Assembly (NCBI GenBank): GCA_023404095.1
Contig: JAEYDD010000033.1
Coordinates: 1 to 64,000, forward strand
Direction: 5' to 3'
DNA length: 64,000 bases
Source of the DNA: Pseudomonadota bacterium
Lineage (GTDB): Bacteria > Pseudomonadota > Alphaproteobacteria > Rhizobiales > Rhizobiaceae
Part shown: positions 34,301-42,798 of the stretch, one piece after another
How the letters are laid out: each line of letters opens with the position of its first letter
Numbering within the stretch: the stretch's first letter is position 1
Translations under genes and position numbers: made by a program
Notes under the pieces: generated by a model
The model's input: the letters and a program-made list of their open reading frames with translations, nothing else
Database searches by the model: none
Told to the model about the DNA's origin: nothing

Positions 34301-35200
34301 GTCCAGGCTGCCGTCCGCATTTATCCGCAAGCCCTGCAGCACGGGCGTTTCGCCCTGGGGTGCCCGGGTCCAGGTTGCCAATATGTCGCCGTCGCTCATT
34401 TGCGTGAGGCTCAGGCTTATGCTTCGGACGGATGAGGGCAGGTCGAAAATGGGGGCGTTGGTCGCTTCGCCGGCGTGAAGATCGATGAAGGTGACGAAAA
34501 GCTGGTTCGATTGGACGTAGGCCGTCGCGCTTTCGCCCGGGCCGATGGGCGTCGCGACGGAGGTGTCCTGCGTTTGCCACAGTCGGTCGAACGACAGCAA
34601 CCGAAGCTGCGCATCGTAGTGATAGGCAAAATAGACAATATCGTACATCTCGTAGTCGAAGCCGAGCAGGAAGACGCCGCCTTCACCGTCTGGAATTGCC
34701 GTGTACTCGTAGATGAACTGGGGGGCGACGGCCGGCTCGCCGACGGGCTCGCCAGCGCTGTCGACCATCTGCAGCATCAAGCCGTCCCAATGTTCGTAGG
34801 AGGCGAGCCAGTTGCCGTTCGAAAGCGGGCTCAGGGAGGCATTAAGGAACGGGATCGCCCCGTTGTCGCCCTGGAGAATTTCCACGTCGCCGACCGGCTG
34901 ACCGCTGGCATCGAGGACTTGCTGAAAGAGGCCGGCCCCCTTGGTTGCCGCCCACATCAGGACGTAACCGGTTTCGCCTTCGCCCGGTTTGGGGATAAGC
35001 CACAGGCGCACCGGAGCGGCATTGACCTCCAAGGTGAAATGCCGGCTCTCGCCGTCCGGGCCAAAACCGTGGATGACGATACTTGCTCCTGCCCCTGCCT
35101 GGGCCACGACATGACTGCCATCCGGGTTTCCTGCCGAGGCGGGTCTTGTCAGAAGTGACGAAAGATCGAGAACGTCGACGGTTCCGCTGATGTGACTCAC
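31346..35200 (-). CDS. Large cadherin-like/RTX calcium-binding protein, type I secretion substrate
   Basis: 1284 aa from GTG 35200, which has GAGGGA just upstream. No N-terminal signal. The first ~370 residues are a beta-strand-rich region resembling a propeller-like module; then seven cadherin-like units of about 115-117 residues (core LLEDKTYxFxxxDFGFxD, LPTAGTLTLSGK, LGKLVYTPA, FTFQVIDNGG); then one RTX block (GTKGKDVLDGKAGNDTLTGG) and a C-terminus ending DLTKGDFLF, the hydrophobic type found in type I secretion signals. Units 3-7 are close copies, and DNA repeats of 351 bp underlie them. Probably a calcium-stiffened surface adhesin or matrix protein. The transporter is not in the window. 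Confidence 0.88.
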   Translation of the reverse strand: MSHISGTVDVLDLSSLLTRPASAGNPDGSHVVAQAGAGASIVIHGFGPDGESRHFTLEVNAAPVRLWLIPKPGEGETGYVLMWAATKGAGLFQQVLDASGQPVGDVEILQGDNGAIPFLNASLSPLSNGNWLASYEHWDGLMLQMVDSAGEPVGEPAVAPQFIYEYTAIPDGEGGVFLLGFDYEMYDIVYFAYHYDAQLRLLSFDRLWQTQDTSVATPIGPGESATAYVQSNQLFVTFIDLHAGEATNAPIFDLPSSVRSISLSLTQMSDGDILATWTRAPQGETPVLQGLRINADGSLDGAVFDIVALPDLHPTTPATVTALPDGDFSIAFLTSNGDTRLVRQLTVDYVSDAPEGHDTTITLAEDGVHVFAADDFQFSDANNDGLAAIEITALPEQGTLLFDGVQVAAGQVIDAGDIGLLVYRPDADQHGNGHASFDFKVIDSGRHGSDGSRNMDNEANTITFDVTPVDDAPTGLDKTVTLLEDQPYGFAASDFGFSDPDGQSFAMLQVTSLPPGLLLLEGRSVSAGERIAHGDIAKLVYMPAADASGIASFTFQVIDQGTSNNIDPVPKTFRFEISPVNDAPSGTDRTIELLEDKTYTFTPADFGFADTADGDVLAGVKFATLPTAGTLTLSGKALEAGQIVASADLGKLVYTPATNAIAPVSFTFQVIDNGGTTNGGIDTDPTPNAIRFAIKPVNDAPSGTDRTIELLEDKTYAFKTADFGFTDNADGHALAGIKFTTLPTAGTLTLSGKALKPGQIVASADLGKLVYTPATNATAPVSFTFQVIDNGGTTNGGIDTDPTPNAIRFAIKPVNDAPSGTDRTIELLEDKTYAFKTADFGFTDKADGHALAGIKFTTLPTAGTLTLSGKVLKPGQIVTSADLGKLVYTPVANSTAPASFTFQVIDSGGTTNGGIDTDPTPNEFRFSIKPVNDAPSGADKTVQLLEDKTYTFKAADFGFSDKADGHALAGIKFTTLPTAGTLTLSGKVLKPGQIVTSADLGKLVYTPAANSTAPASFTFQVTDNGGKANGGIDTDPTPNVFRFAIKPVNDAPSGTDRTIELLEDKRYAFKTGDFGFTDKIDGNAFHSVKISALPTAGSLTFAGKAVKSGQIFSIADVGKLAYTPPTNDFGKGLASMKFQVIDNGGTVNGGKNIDPTPNTVTFSVADATDIFRGTSKADTLKGTKGKDVLDGKAGNDTLTGGMGADTFVFKTGYGRDKITDFTATGSNHDILDLTALKSVTSFADLKKNHLSSHAADVWIDGGKGDVLILKGVKIGDLTKGDFLF
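32053..33456 (-). repeat. Four tandem 351-bp repeats within the cadherin-like gene
   Basis: The same sequence landmark recurs at 32053, 32404, 32755, 33106 and 33457, exactly 351 bases (117 codons) apart. The middle units are almost identical at the DNA level, so the array can expand or contract by recombination without breaking the frame. Confidence 0.85.
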
Positions 35201-35550
35201 GGCATGTCCCTCGGCCAAGCGCCCGCGGCACACGGAAACTCGTTCGCGCGAACGTTGTGCTCGCGCGTCGGATCCCTCGCGGATCGCGGCGGTTTACTGC
35301 TAATTTCCCCGCGGCTAAATTATGCCACAATTCAACGTTGCGCAATCGGGGCGCGAAATTTTCTTGTTGCGGGTTGTGCTGGCTGTGCTAGCGGCGCGGC
35401 GAATGTGATTCGGGAAAGTCGCGGGATGCGTCAGTCGTGCCCGTTCCGCCGCATGAGGTGGGGCGCCGCACAGGACCTGAGGCGCGCAATTTGCCGCGCC
35501 GGTCAGTTGTCCGCCATCACGCAATGGCCGTGCCAGTGTTGCGCTGCCGG
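35201..35550. other. Intergenic region between prs and the cadherin-like gene
   Basis: 350 bases between two minus-strand genes; it holds the promoter of the cadherin-like gene and any terminator of prs. No strong hairpin with a T run and no credible gene were found. Confidence 0.45.
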
Positions 35551-36483
35551 TCAGTCGAACAGGCTGGAGACGGACTCTTCCGCCGCGGTCCGGTTGATCG
35601 CTTCACCAAGCAGGCCGGCGGTGGTGATGACGCGGATGTTGTGGGCCGATTGCACGGCCGTCGTCGGCTGGATCGAGTCGGTGATCACCAGTTCCTTGAG
35701 CTTGGACGAGGTGACGCGGGTGACGGCACCGCCGGACAGGACACCGTGCGTGATATAGGCGGTGACGCTTGTTGCGCCGTTCTTCAGCAGGGCCTCGGCC
35801 GCGTTGCAGAGCGTGCCGCCGGAATCGACGATGTCGTCGATCAGCAGGCAGTCCTTGCCGGAGACATCACCGATGACGTTCATGACCTCGGACTCGCCCG
35901 GCCTGTCGCGGCGCTTATCGACGATCGCCAGCAGACAGTCCAGCCGCTTGGCGAGCGCACGGGCGCGTACCACGCCGCCGACGTCGGGCGAGACGACCAT
36001 GACGTTCTTCAGGTCGTAATTGTCCTTCACGTCGCGGGCAAGGATCGGAATGGCGTAGAGGTTGTCGGTGGGGATATCGAAGAAGCCCTGGATCTGTCCG
36101 GCATGCAGGTCGAGGGTGAGGACGCGGTCGGCGCCGGCTTCGGTGATCAGGTTTGCGACCAGCTTGGCCGAGATCGGCGTGCGCGGACCGGGTTTGCGGT
36201 CCTGTCGAGCGTAGCCGAAGTAGGGGAGGACGGCGGTGATGCGGCGGGCGGAAGAGCGCCGCATCGCATCGATCATGATCAGGAGCTCCATCAGGTGGTC
36301 GTTGGTGGGGAACGACGTCGACTGAACGACGAAGACGTCCTCACCGCGCACGTTTTCCTGGATTTCGACGAAGATCTCCTGGTCTGCGAAGCGGCGCACA
36401 CTGGCGCGGCCAAGGGGGACATTGAGATAGTTGCAGATCGCTTCGGCCAACAGCCGGTTCGAGTTGCCCGCGAAAACCTTCAT
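35551..36483 (-). CDS. prs: Ribose-phosphate pyrophosphokinase
   Basis: 310 aa. Makes PRPP from ribose-5-phosphate and ATP. The flexible-loop region (PYFGYARQDRK), DLHAGQIQGFFDIP, the KRR-type loop SPDVGGVVRARALAKRL and the PRPP-binding LLIDDIVDSGGTL are all intact. Standard class I length. It feeds purine, pyrimidine, histidine and NAD synthesis. It stands between the two RTX-type genes, which look unrelated to its job. Confidence 0.97.
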   Translation of the reverse strand: MKVFAGNSNRLLAEAICNYLNVPLGRASVRRFADQEIFVEIQENVRGEDVFVVQSTSFPTNDHLMELLIMIDAMRRSSARRITAVLPYFGYARQDRKPGPRTPISAKLVANLITEAGADRVLTLDLHAGQIQGFFDIPTDNLYAIPILARDVKDNYDLKNVMVVSPDVGGVVRARALAKRLDCLLAIVDKRRDRPGESEVMNVIGDVSGKDCLLIDDIVDSGGTLCNAAEALLKNGATSVTAYITHGVLSGGAVTRVTSSKLKELVITDSIQPTTAVQSAHNIRVITTAGLLGEAINRTAAEESVSSLFD

Positions 36484-36913
36484 CTATGGTCCGCCTGTTT
36501 GATGGCCTACGAGAATGCTGATGGGCTGCCTTTTATCGTTCCCGGGCGTGAATGCAAGTCCCGTGCCGCAGGGTTTGCGCTCTTTCCTCCATCGTCTTGC
36601 TCGTCGGAACGCGCTCTTGGCGTCGGTAGACTGCGGTTAGCAACCGGCGATGGGCAGGATCATGGCTTGCAGGCGGTGCGTCGCGGCAGGTGCAACCTGG
36701 GCCGTGCATCGCGGTACCCGTGCGCGTCGTAAGTCTTTCGGTCTAGCTTGTCTCCTTCCCCTGTCATGATTTTGGAGGCGTGGACAAAATTACAAAGTAA
36801 GAACAACATGATTGTGCGGCGAAATCTGTCATTTTTTTCACCACCTTCCGGTCATGGTCTCCCCATGCCGCGAAAACTCTTTGGAATACTTACGTCATTG
36901 CAAGGAGGATGAA
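36484..36913. other. Intergenic region between divergent prs and RTX gene
   Basis: 430 bases between divergent starts. The stretch after about 36770 is relatively AT-rich and probably carries the RTX promoter; AAGGAGG at 36902-36908 is its ribosome binding site. No other feature is supported. Confidence 0.45.
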
Positions 36914-38503
36914 ATGGCAATGTTCGGGAAAGTGCACAATCTGGCTGTAAAGCTCGGCAAATCCGCCTATCACCATGCCCAGGAGCTCAAGTCGCTCGAA
37001 TGGCTCTTGCTCATCGATCCTGTGGAACACGTGATCCTCGGAACAAGACGCAGCGACGTCCTTGCGACGAAGGCGGAAGGCGATATCGTGTTCGGTCTCG
37101 GCGCCGGCGACTGGCTGAGCAGCAGCTACAATCGCACCGCGCTCGTCGGCGGCAGCGGCGACGACAAGCTGAAGACGACGGTGGTGGTCCCTATGCAGGG
37201 CGACGATCCGGTCAAGGGGCTCGCCATACAGATGGGCGGGTCAGGCAGAGATAAACTCGAGGCGAAAGTTACTCTGCAAGGTGGCGTAACGACCTTCGCC
37301 GAACGGCAACTGTCGGCAGAGATCCGGCAGGACGGGGGAAGGGGCGACGATGTCATAAACGCTGTTGCCAACGTGGCGCAGGCGGTCCTGGCAGACGTGA
37401 GGGCGACGATCCACATTCGAGGTGGCTCGGGTGACGACAAGATCGACGCATTCGCAGATGCGCGCGGAGCTCTCGATGACAACGTGGCGGAGAACTTTGT
37501 CGCTGGCGGCTCCGGCGACGACTACATTAAGGCGCGCGCGGAGACGGAACTGGTGGGCTTTCTGGCCACAGCGCGTAACGTTGTCTGCGGCGGCTCCGGT
37601 GACGATGTCCTCGATGCCACCGCGATAGGACGTTCCAACGTTACCACGCTGGTGTCGAACTTGCTGCATGGCGGTCACGGGAACGACTTTCTGCGTGCCT
37701 ACAATTTTACGAACTCAAATTCGAAGGCCCCGGTCGGCGTGAATGAGCTGTGGGGCGATCAGGGCAACGATCGGCTTGAAGTCAAGCAGGTCGACACAGG
37801 CAATACCTTCACAGATGTAACGAGCCGATTGTATGGCGGGACGGGCAATGATCGTCTGAAGGCGGAGACGACCGCGGGGAGTCAGCACGTCAAGGCGTTG
37901 AACCATCTTGACGGCGGAGACGGCAGGGACGTGCTGGAAGCGTCCCTCGATGTTCGGTTCGGCTCATACGAGGTCGCCAACATTCTTAACGGAGGCTCGG
38001 GAAACGATCGTCTCGAAGCGACCATTTCCGCCGTGCCGGCTCCCTACTCGCCTGGCACCTCCACTGTCGAAAACCGGCTCGACGGGGGCTGGGGAGACGA
38101 TGTGCTGATTGCGACGGTGACTGTGGGCTCGCTCGGGTCGAGCTTCCTGAAAGGAGGCTTCGGCGACGACAAGCTGACGGTGGTCGGCGGCACCGGCAAC
38201 GTGCTGGACGGCGGTGCCGGACGGGACTGTCTGATCGGCGGGACCGGCGATGACCACATGATCGGCCGGGCGGGCGCGGACCGCTTCGTGTTCGCGCCGC
38301 AGAACGGGCACGACAAGGTCGAATTCGACAAAGGCTGGGACAAGATCGACCTCAAGGCCTTTGCCGCGGTCGGCATTCACGGCTTTGCGGATCTGGACAT
38401 CGACGTCGGCGGCGGCGACAGCATCGTTCGCTTTGATGCCGCAAACGACATCACTGTGGAAGGCGTGACCGATCTCAGCGCGGACGACTTTCTGTTCGCG
38501 TGA
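36914..38503 (+). CDS. RTX-type calcium-binding protein with widely spaced GGxGxD motifs
   Basis: 529 aa from ATG 36914 (AAGGAGG upstream). No signal peptide. About 14 GGxGxDxL motifs (such as GGSGDDKLKT, GGSGDDVLDA, GGTGNDRLKA) are spread from residue 75 to 450, mostly separated by 30-45 residues instead of the usual tandem nonapeptides; only the last two are adjacent (GGAGRDCLIGGTGDD). The C-terminus has the common RTX end (RFVFAPQNGHDKVEFD...) and finishes LSADDFLFA, as expected for type I secretion. Calcium-dependent secreted protein of unknown activity; no catalytic domain is visible. Confidence 0.88.
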   Translation: MAMFGKVHNLAVKLGKSAYHHAQELKSLEWLLLIDPVEHVILGTRRSDVLATKAEGDIVFGLGAGDWLSSSYNRTALVGGSGDDKLKTTVVVPMQGDDPVKGLAIQMGGSGRDKLEAKVTLQGGVTTFAERQLSAEIRQDGGRGDDVINAVANVAQAVLADVRATIHIRGGSGDDKIDAFADARGALDDNVAENFVAGGSGDDYIKARAETELVGFLATARNVVCGGSGDDVLDATAIGRSNVTTLVSNLLHGGHGNDFLRAYNFTNSNSKAPVGVNELWGDQGNDRLEVKQVDTGNTFTDVTSRLYGGTGNDRLKAETTAGSQHVKALNHLDGGDGRDVLEASLDVRFGSYEVANILNGGSGNDRLEATISAVPAPYSPGTSTVENRLDGGWGDDVLIATVTVGSLGSSFLKGGFGDDKLTVVGGTGNVLDGGAGRDCLIGGTGDDHMIGRAGADRFVFAPQNGHDKVEFDKGWDKIDLKAFAAVGIHGFADLDIDVGGGDSIVRFDAANDITVEGVTDLSADDFLFA

Positions 38504-38649
38504 ACGGAGAGGGTTGCGTGGCGCACTCCAGTGGCGGGATTGCCGCGACGGGCGTGCGCCAACTTACGACCGCGTGAGGATGGCCAATAGCCTCTGCGGG
38601 AAGGGGGGCGGCCTGCGTTGGAAGATTGCGTGGAGCGTCGGCGGTTGCC

Positions 38650-39540
38650 TCAGCCGCCCGACTGGCTCTTCCAGCTGACATATTCCTGGATCGTGCGTTG
38701 CGCGATCGCCTCCATCGTGGCGGCTGGCACGGCCGCCCAGGGATCCTTCGCGGTAGCGTTGACGCTATTCTGGCCCTGGATGCGATGAAGCCGCGCGCCG
38801 GTGCTGTCGAGCACATCCCAGACATAGACGACATTGGTCCTGCCGCCGTCCTGCATGGCCGAGAAATATCCCTTCAGGATGTAGCGGCTGCTGTTGTCGG
38901 AGGAGCTCTTGATCGTCAGGCCGCTGGCGCGGGCCTGCGCGCCGAGCTGGCGGGAAAGCGGCGTGACGGCTTCGACCGGCGCGCCAATGATCGGCAGGAA
39001 GCGGATGCTGTCGCCACCGGCGGCCGGCGCGAGGGCGGCAGTCTCGGTCTGTTGGGTGGAAGGCTGCGGCTGGCCTGGGTTGGCCTGGCCGCGGGCTGTC
39101 TGGCCCGGCGTATTCTGTTCCTGCGGGCTGTGGCCCTGACCGTTCTGGCCCGGAGCCGACTGCTGTGCGGCCAGGGACTGCTGCGGGCCCGGATCATCGA
39201 TGACGATGCCGCCAGCACCGCTTGCGACCGGATTCTGCTGGCTGCGCGAAAGGGCGTCGGCCTGGGCCTCCAGTGTGCCCGAACCGCCAGTCTGGCGAGA
39301 TTCTGCAGGCGAGCCGGCCATCGCGGTCGCCTGCGCGTTTCCGACCGGCCGGCTCTCGGCACTCATCTGGTCGAGATCACGCTGGGTGACGGGCGGGGAG
39401 CGCATCGTACCGCCGCCGACATCGACCTGCGGGGTGAGCGCATCCGTGCTGTTGCATCCCGCAAGCAGGAGAAGACCGACCAGGGTGAACCGTTGCTTCA
39501 GCTCACGCATCCGTTTCCGTCCGCCGTTTGCGAAGTGCAT
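38650..39540 (-). CDS. Lipoprotein of unknown function with a glutamine/proline-rich linker
   Basis: 296 aa. Signal with lipobox LLLLAGC (the cysteine is the lipidation site). After it comes a low-complexity region of about 120 residues rich in Q, G, P and S, then a folded C-terminal domain of about 120 residues (IRFLPIIGAPVEAVTPLS, RYILKGYFSAMQDGG, YVWDVLDSTGARLHRIQG). The linker would hold the domain away from the membrane. GGAGGGACG precedes ATG 39540; ATG 39510 would start just before the signal helix and is the alternative. Function unknown. Confidence 0.82.
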   Translation of the reverse strand: MHFANGGRKRMRELKQRFTLVGLLLLAGCNSTDALTPQVDVGGGTMRSPPVTQRDLDQMSAESRPVGNAQATAMAGSPAESRQTGGSGTLEAQADALSRSQQNPVASGAGGIVIDDPGPQQSLAAQQSAPGQNGQGHSPQEQNTPGQTARGQANPGQPQPSTQQTETAALAPAAGGDSIRFLPIIGAPVEAVTPLSRQLGAQARASGLTIKSSSDNSSRYILKGYFSAMQDGGRTNVVYVWDVLDSTGARLHRIQGQNSVNATAKDPWAAVPAATMEAIAQRTIQEYVSWKSQSGG

Positions 39541-39620
39541 CGTCCCTCCATTCCACGGACGGATTTATGCTGTGCGGTGCGGTAGCGTGTCAATTCCGGA
39601 ATTTGTCCGCTGGCCGGCGC

Positions 39621-40772
39621 TCATATCTCGATGAAATCGAGTCCGTAGCGCGATAGCGGCTTCGGGGCGTCCGGGGTGGTCAGGTAAGTCTGGCCCAGCG
39701 TCATGGCCGTTCCAGTGTCGGAATCCATGATGATCATGTGCACGAAGAGCGACATGTCGGGCAGGATTTCCTGTGGATTGCCGACATGGAACATCTGATG
39801 CTCCATCCAGGAAGGCGAGAAACGGGCGCCCAGCGAATAGCCACAGGCGTTGAGCCGGTGGCGGGCGAGACCGCGCTCTTCCATGATCCGGGCGTGCGTG
39901 TCGAAGACGGTGCCGAAGGTGTTGCCGGGCCGCAGCACCATCTCGATCGACTGGATGGCTTCGCGGCAGGCGCTGTAGAGCTCGCGGTGACGGTTGGTGG
40001 CCTCGCCGATGATCACGGTGCGCATCATCGCGGCGTGATAGTGCGCGCTCACGCCTGCCCACTCGAGCGTCAGCTGGTCGTTGGCGTCTAATCGACGCCG
40101 CCCGGACTTGTACCGGCAGAGGAGGGCGTCCGCGCCCGAGCCGATGATGAACTCGTTGGCCGGGTAGTCGCCGCCGCCAGCGAGTACCGCACCCTGCATG
40201 GCCGCGAGGATAGCAGCCTCGTCGGCGCCGGGCGCAATCAGGGGCAGCGCTGCGTCGAGGGCATCGTCAGCAAGGGCGGCGGCCTTCTCTACGTAGGCGA
40301 TTTCGGCCGCGCTCTTGATGAGGCGTAGCCGGCTGACGACATGGGAGGCGTCCACCAGCTCGCCGAAGCTCTGGAGCTGGTTGTCGAGCAGTCGCGTGTT
40401 CCTGCCCGTCAGGCCATGGGTGTCATACTCCACGCCGATCCGGCAGCCGAGCAGATCCATCTCGGAAAGCAGGTTCTTCAGGTCCATGGCCGGATCGGCG
40501 TTGGCGCGATCGACCCAGATCTCGATCTTCTCGATGTTCGAGGTCTGGCGCGCCTGCCTGAGATCCGCCGAGCGGGTAAGCAGAACCATCTCGCCGTCGG
40601 ACTTCACCACCAGGCACTGGAAGAAGCAGTAGCCGAAGGTGTCGTAGCCGGTCAGCCAGTACATGCTCTCCTGCGCGAAAAGCAGCATGGCGTCCAGCTT
40701 CTCCTCACGCATCCTCGCCGTCAGGCGCTGCAGCCGGTTGGCATATTCCTCGATGTCGAATTGCAGGGCCAT
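39621..40772 (-). CDS. M24/creatinase-fold peptidase-like protein lacking the metal ligands
   Basis: 383 aa with the two-domain layout of aminopeptidase P, creatinase and DoeA. The usual M24 metal residues are replaced: the first Asp is in LEWAGVSAHYH (Glu), the second lies in AAMMRT (Ala), and the His and Glu positions of the C-terminal part read CGYSLGARF, LFVHMIIMD and LGQTYL. This points to a metal-free hydrolase of the creatinase/ectoine-hydrolase kind, or to a non-catalytic relative. Starts 20 bases downstream of pgeF, so it is probably part of that operon. Confidence 0.85.
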   Translation of the reverse strand: MALQFDIEEYANRLQRLTARMREEKLDAMLLFAQESMYWLTGYDTFGYCFFQCLVVKSDGEMVLLTRSADLRQARQTSNIEKIEIWVDRANADPAMDLKNLLSEMDLLGCRIGVEYDTHGLTGRNTRLLDNQLQSFGELVDASHVVSRLRLIKSAAEIAYVEKAAALADDALDAALPLIAPGADEAAILAAMQGAVLAGGGDYPANEFIIGSGADALLCRYKSGRRRLDANDQLTLEWAGVSAHYHAAMMRTVIIGEATNRHRELYSACREAIQSIEMVLRPGNTFGTVFDTHARIMEERGLARHRLNACGYSLGARFSPSWMEHQMFHVGNPQEILPDMSLFVHMIIMDSDTGTAMTLGQTYLTTPDAPKPLSRYGLDFIEI

Positions 40773-40792
40773 GCTTCGCTCCCCCGGTCTGC

Positions 40793-41569
40793 TCAGTCGT
40801 TGATCATTATCGCCGAAATCTGCCGGCCGTAGTCGGGTTCCTTGCGGTGTACGGTGCGGCGGTAGGAGAAATAGTTCGCCGCTTCGGCATAGGTGCAGAT
40901 GTCGAGATTCTCCGCCGTAACCCCGGCATCGGCCAGCCGCTTCAAGGTGAGCGCCGGCAGGTCGAACATGGAATGGCCGTCCCGTTCGGACCGTGTGAAG
41001 AATTCGCCGTAACCGGGATTTGTTCCGACGAAGCGTTCGACGAATTCAGGGCCGACCTCGTAACTGCGTCCGCTGATCGACGGGCCGAGGCAGGCGACGA
41101 TGTTCTCCCGCTTTGCGCCGAGCGCCTCCATCGCTTCGATGGTGTTTTCCAGCACCCCGGTGAGCGCTCCCTTCCAGCCGGCATGCGCCGCGCCGACAAC
41201 GCGCGCATGCGGGTCTGCAAAGAGGATGGGGCCGCAATCGGCCGTCAGGACGCCGATCACGAGGCCGGGCGTCGCCGTGACGAGCGCATCGGCTTCCGGG
41301 CGCTCTCCTGCATAGGTAGCGTCGACCGTGAACACGTCGGGCGAATGGACCTGGTGGACGGTGGCGAGCCGGCCGTGATCGGCGCCGAACCACCGGCCTA
41401 CCCGGGTGCGGTTTTCGACGACGCGGTTACGCTCGTCGCTGGAGCCGAGCCCGACGTTCAGGCCGGCATAGATCCCTTCGGAGACGCCGCCGGCACGGGT
41501 GAAATAGCCGTGGCGAACGGTTGCGCCGGCCGCGCTTTCGATCAGGGGACTCTGGACAGGGGAAAGCAC
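40793..41569 (-). CDS. pgeF: Peptidoglycan editing factor PgeF (YfiH/DUF152)
   Basis: 258 aa. Copper/zinc-binding multicopper-like fold; the metal/catalytic residues are in VHSPDVF, LTADCGPILF and GAAHAGWKGALTGV. PgeF removes wrongly incorporated residues from peptidoglycan precursors and has been annotated as a polyphenol oxidase or purine nucleoside phosphorylase. It lies in the lgt-midA-pgeF order, a common arrangement in rhizobia. Confidence 0.93.
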   Translation of the reverse strand: MLSPVQSPLIESAAGATVRHGYFTRAGGVSEGIYAGLNVGLGSSDERNRVVENRTRVGRWFGADHGRLATVHQVHSPDVFTVDATYAGERPEADALVTATPGLVIGVLTADCGPILFADPHARVVGAAHAGWKGALTGVLENTIEAMEALGAKRENIVACLGPSISGRSYEVGPEFVERFVGTNPGYGEFFTRSERDGHSMFDLPALTLKRLADAGVTAENLDICTYAEAANYFSYRRTVHRKEPDYGRQISAIMIND

Positions 41570-41682
41570 GGCATCATCCTCATCGCTTCGATACAGCCCC
41601 GCGAAGGGGGCCTCTGGCGGGTTGCGGACAAGGCGGTGTCCGATTCAAAACGCGGCGATGTTGATCGCCGGGGCAAGGGCTG

Positions 41683-42783
41683 TCAATCCGAAGGTCGAAA
41701 AGGCGCAAGCGGCACATCGGCGCTGGCGACGGCGATCACCTTGAAGAGATCGCCCATGTTTCCGGCGCCCGATCCCGCCAGGCGCTCCACATCGGCGATG
41801 ATCTGCCGTTGCAACTCCTCGTCGCGTCCGCGACCGAGCGCGGATGCCCGGTCCGCCAGGCCGAGGCCCATGAGAAAGTCGCCCTGGTGCAGCGGGCCGT
41901 GAACGCGCAAGCCGCTGTCGCGGGCAACGATCGACAGCCGTTCGAAATCGACATGGCTGGTCAGGTCCGCCTGCCCGGGATGGGCCAGCGGCGGGTCGAA
42001 GGCGTGCTGAAGGACGGCCTGCAGCGTGTCTCCGAAACCGGTCACGACGTGGCCGTAGTCGATGACGAGCGCGGTCCCCCCATGCGCGCGCAGTCGCTCG
42101 CATATGGCGGCCATGACCGCTTCGCGGGCCGGGGCGATCTCGAAGATCGTGCCGGGCGGTTCCGTCTTGTGCCCCTTGGGCAAAAGGTCCGGGTCGATGC
42201 CTGCCACGCCGGCGGCAAATGTCAGCTCGCCGTCGGCGTCCAGCCCCACCATGCGCTCGCGGAAACCGCTGGAGGTGCGGACGAACTGGCGGATCGGAAT
42301 CGCGTCGAACAGCTCGTTGGCGGCAAGCAGCAGGAAGCCGGGCGGCACTTCGTCGAAACTGTCGTGCCAGGAAACCCGTTGCGCGTGCTTTTCCAGTGTC
42401 TTCTTCTGCACATCTCTCAGGCGCGGGCTCGTCTCCACCAGATGGAAGGTTGCCGTGTCATAGAGCGGCGGCGCGAGCCTCGATACGACCCGCAGCATGT
42501 CGTCCATCATCGTGCCGCGGCCGGGTCCGATCTCGGCGAAGCGCACGCCTTGTGGCGAGCCGTTGCGCTGCCAGGCGTGCACCATGAAGACGCCGAGCAT
42601 CTCGCCGAAAAGCTGGCTGATTTCCGGGGCGGTGACGAAGTCGCCTTCGGTCCCGAAGGGTTCGCGCGTGCGGTAGTAGCCGTGTTCCGGGTCGGCCAGG
42701 CACAGGGAGAAGTAATCGGTGACGCTGATCGGTCCGTTGGTGCGGATCAGCGCCTTGATCTTCTGGGCGAGCGGGGTCGGCAT
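41683..42783 (-). CDS. MidA/NDUFAF7-family SAM-dependent methyltransferase
   Basis: 366 aa. N-terminal FGTEGDFVTAPEISQLFGEM, the SAM-binding FAEIGPGRGTMMDDML, and the family motif LLLAANELFDAIPIRQF. The mitochondrial homologue NDUFAF7 methylates an arginine of the complex I subunit NDUFS2; the bacterial substrate is not established here. Starts 15 bases after lgt. Confidence 0.92.
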   Translation of the reverse strand: MPTPLAQKIKALIRTNGPISVTDYFSLCLADPEHGYYRTREPFGTEGDFVTAPEISQLFGEMLGVFMVHAWQRNGSPQGVRFAEIGPGRGTMMDDMLRVVSRLAPPLYDTATFHLVETSPRLRDVQKKTLEKHAQRVSWHDSFDEVPPGFLLLAANELFDAIPIRQFVRTSSGFRERMVGLDADGELTFAAGVAGIDPDLLPKGHKTEPPGTIFEIAPAREAVMAAICERLRAHGGTALVIDYGHVVTGFGDTLQAVLQHAFDPPLAHPGQADLTSHVDFERLSIVARDSGLRVHGPLHQGDFLMGLGLADRASALGRGRDEELQRQIIADVERLAGSGAGNMGDLFKVIAVASADVPLAPFRPSD

Positions 42784-42798
42784 GGCCGGTCTCCGGGC

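Noticed and set aside
31517..34435. Plus-strand repetitive open frames of up to 455 codons opposite the cadherin-like gene
   Set aside because: They arise from the 351-bp repeats read on the wrong strand; translations have the arginine/glycine-rich bias of antisense frames and no domain.
36484..36913. Possible tRNA or small RNA near prs
   Set aside because: No cloverleaf, T-loop GGTTCGA or stable long-range pairing was found.
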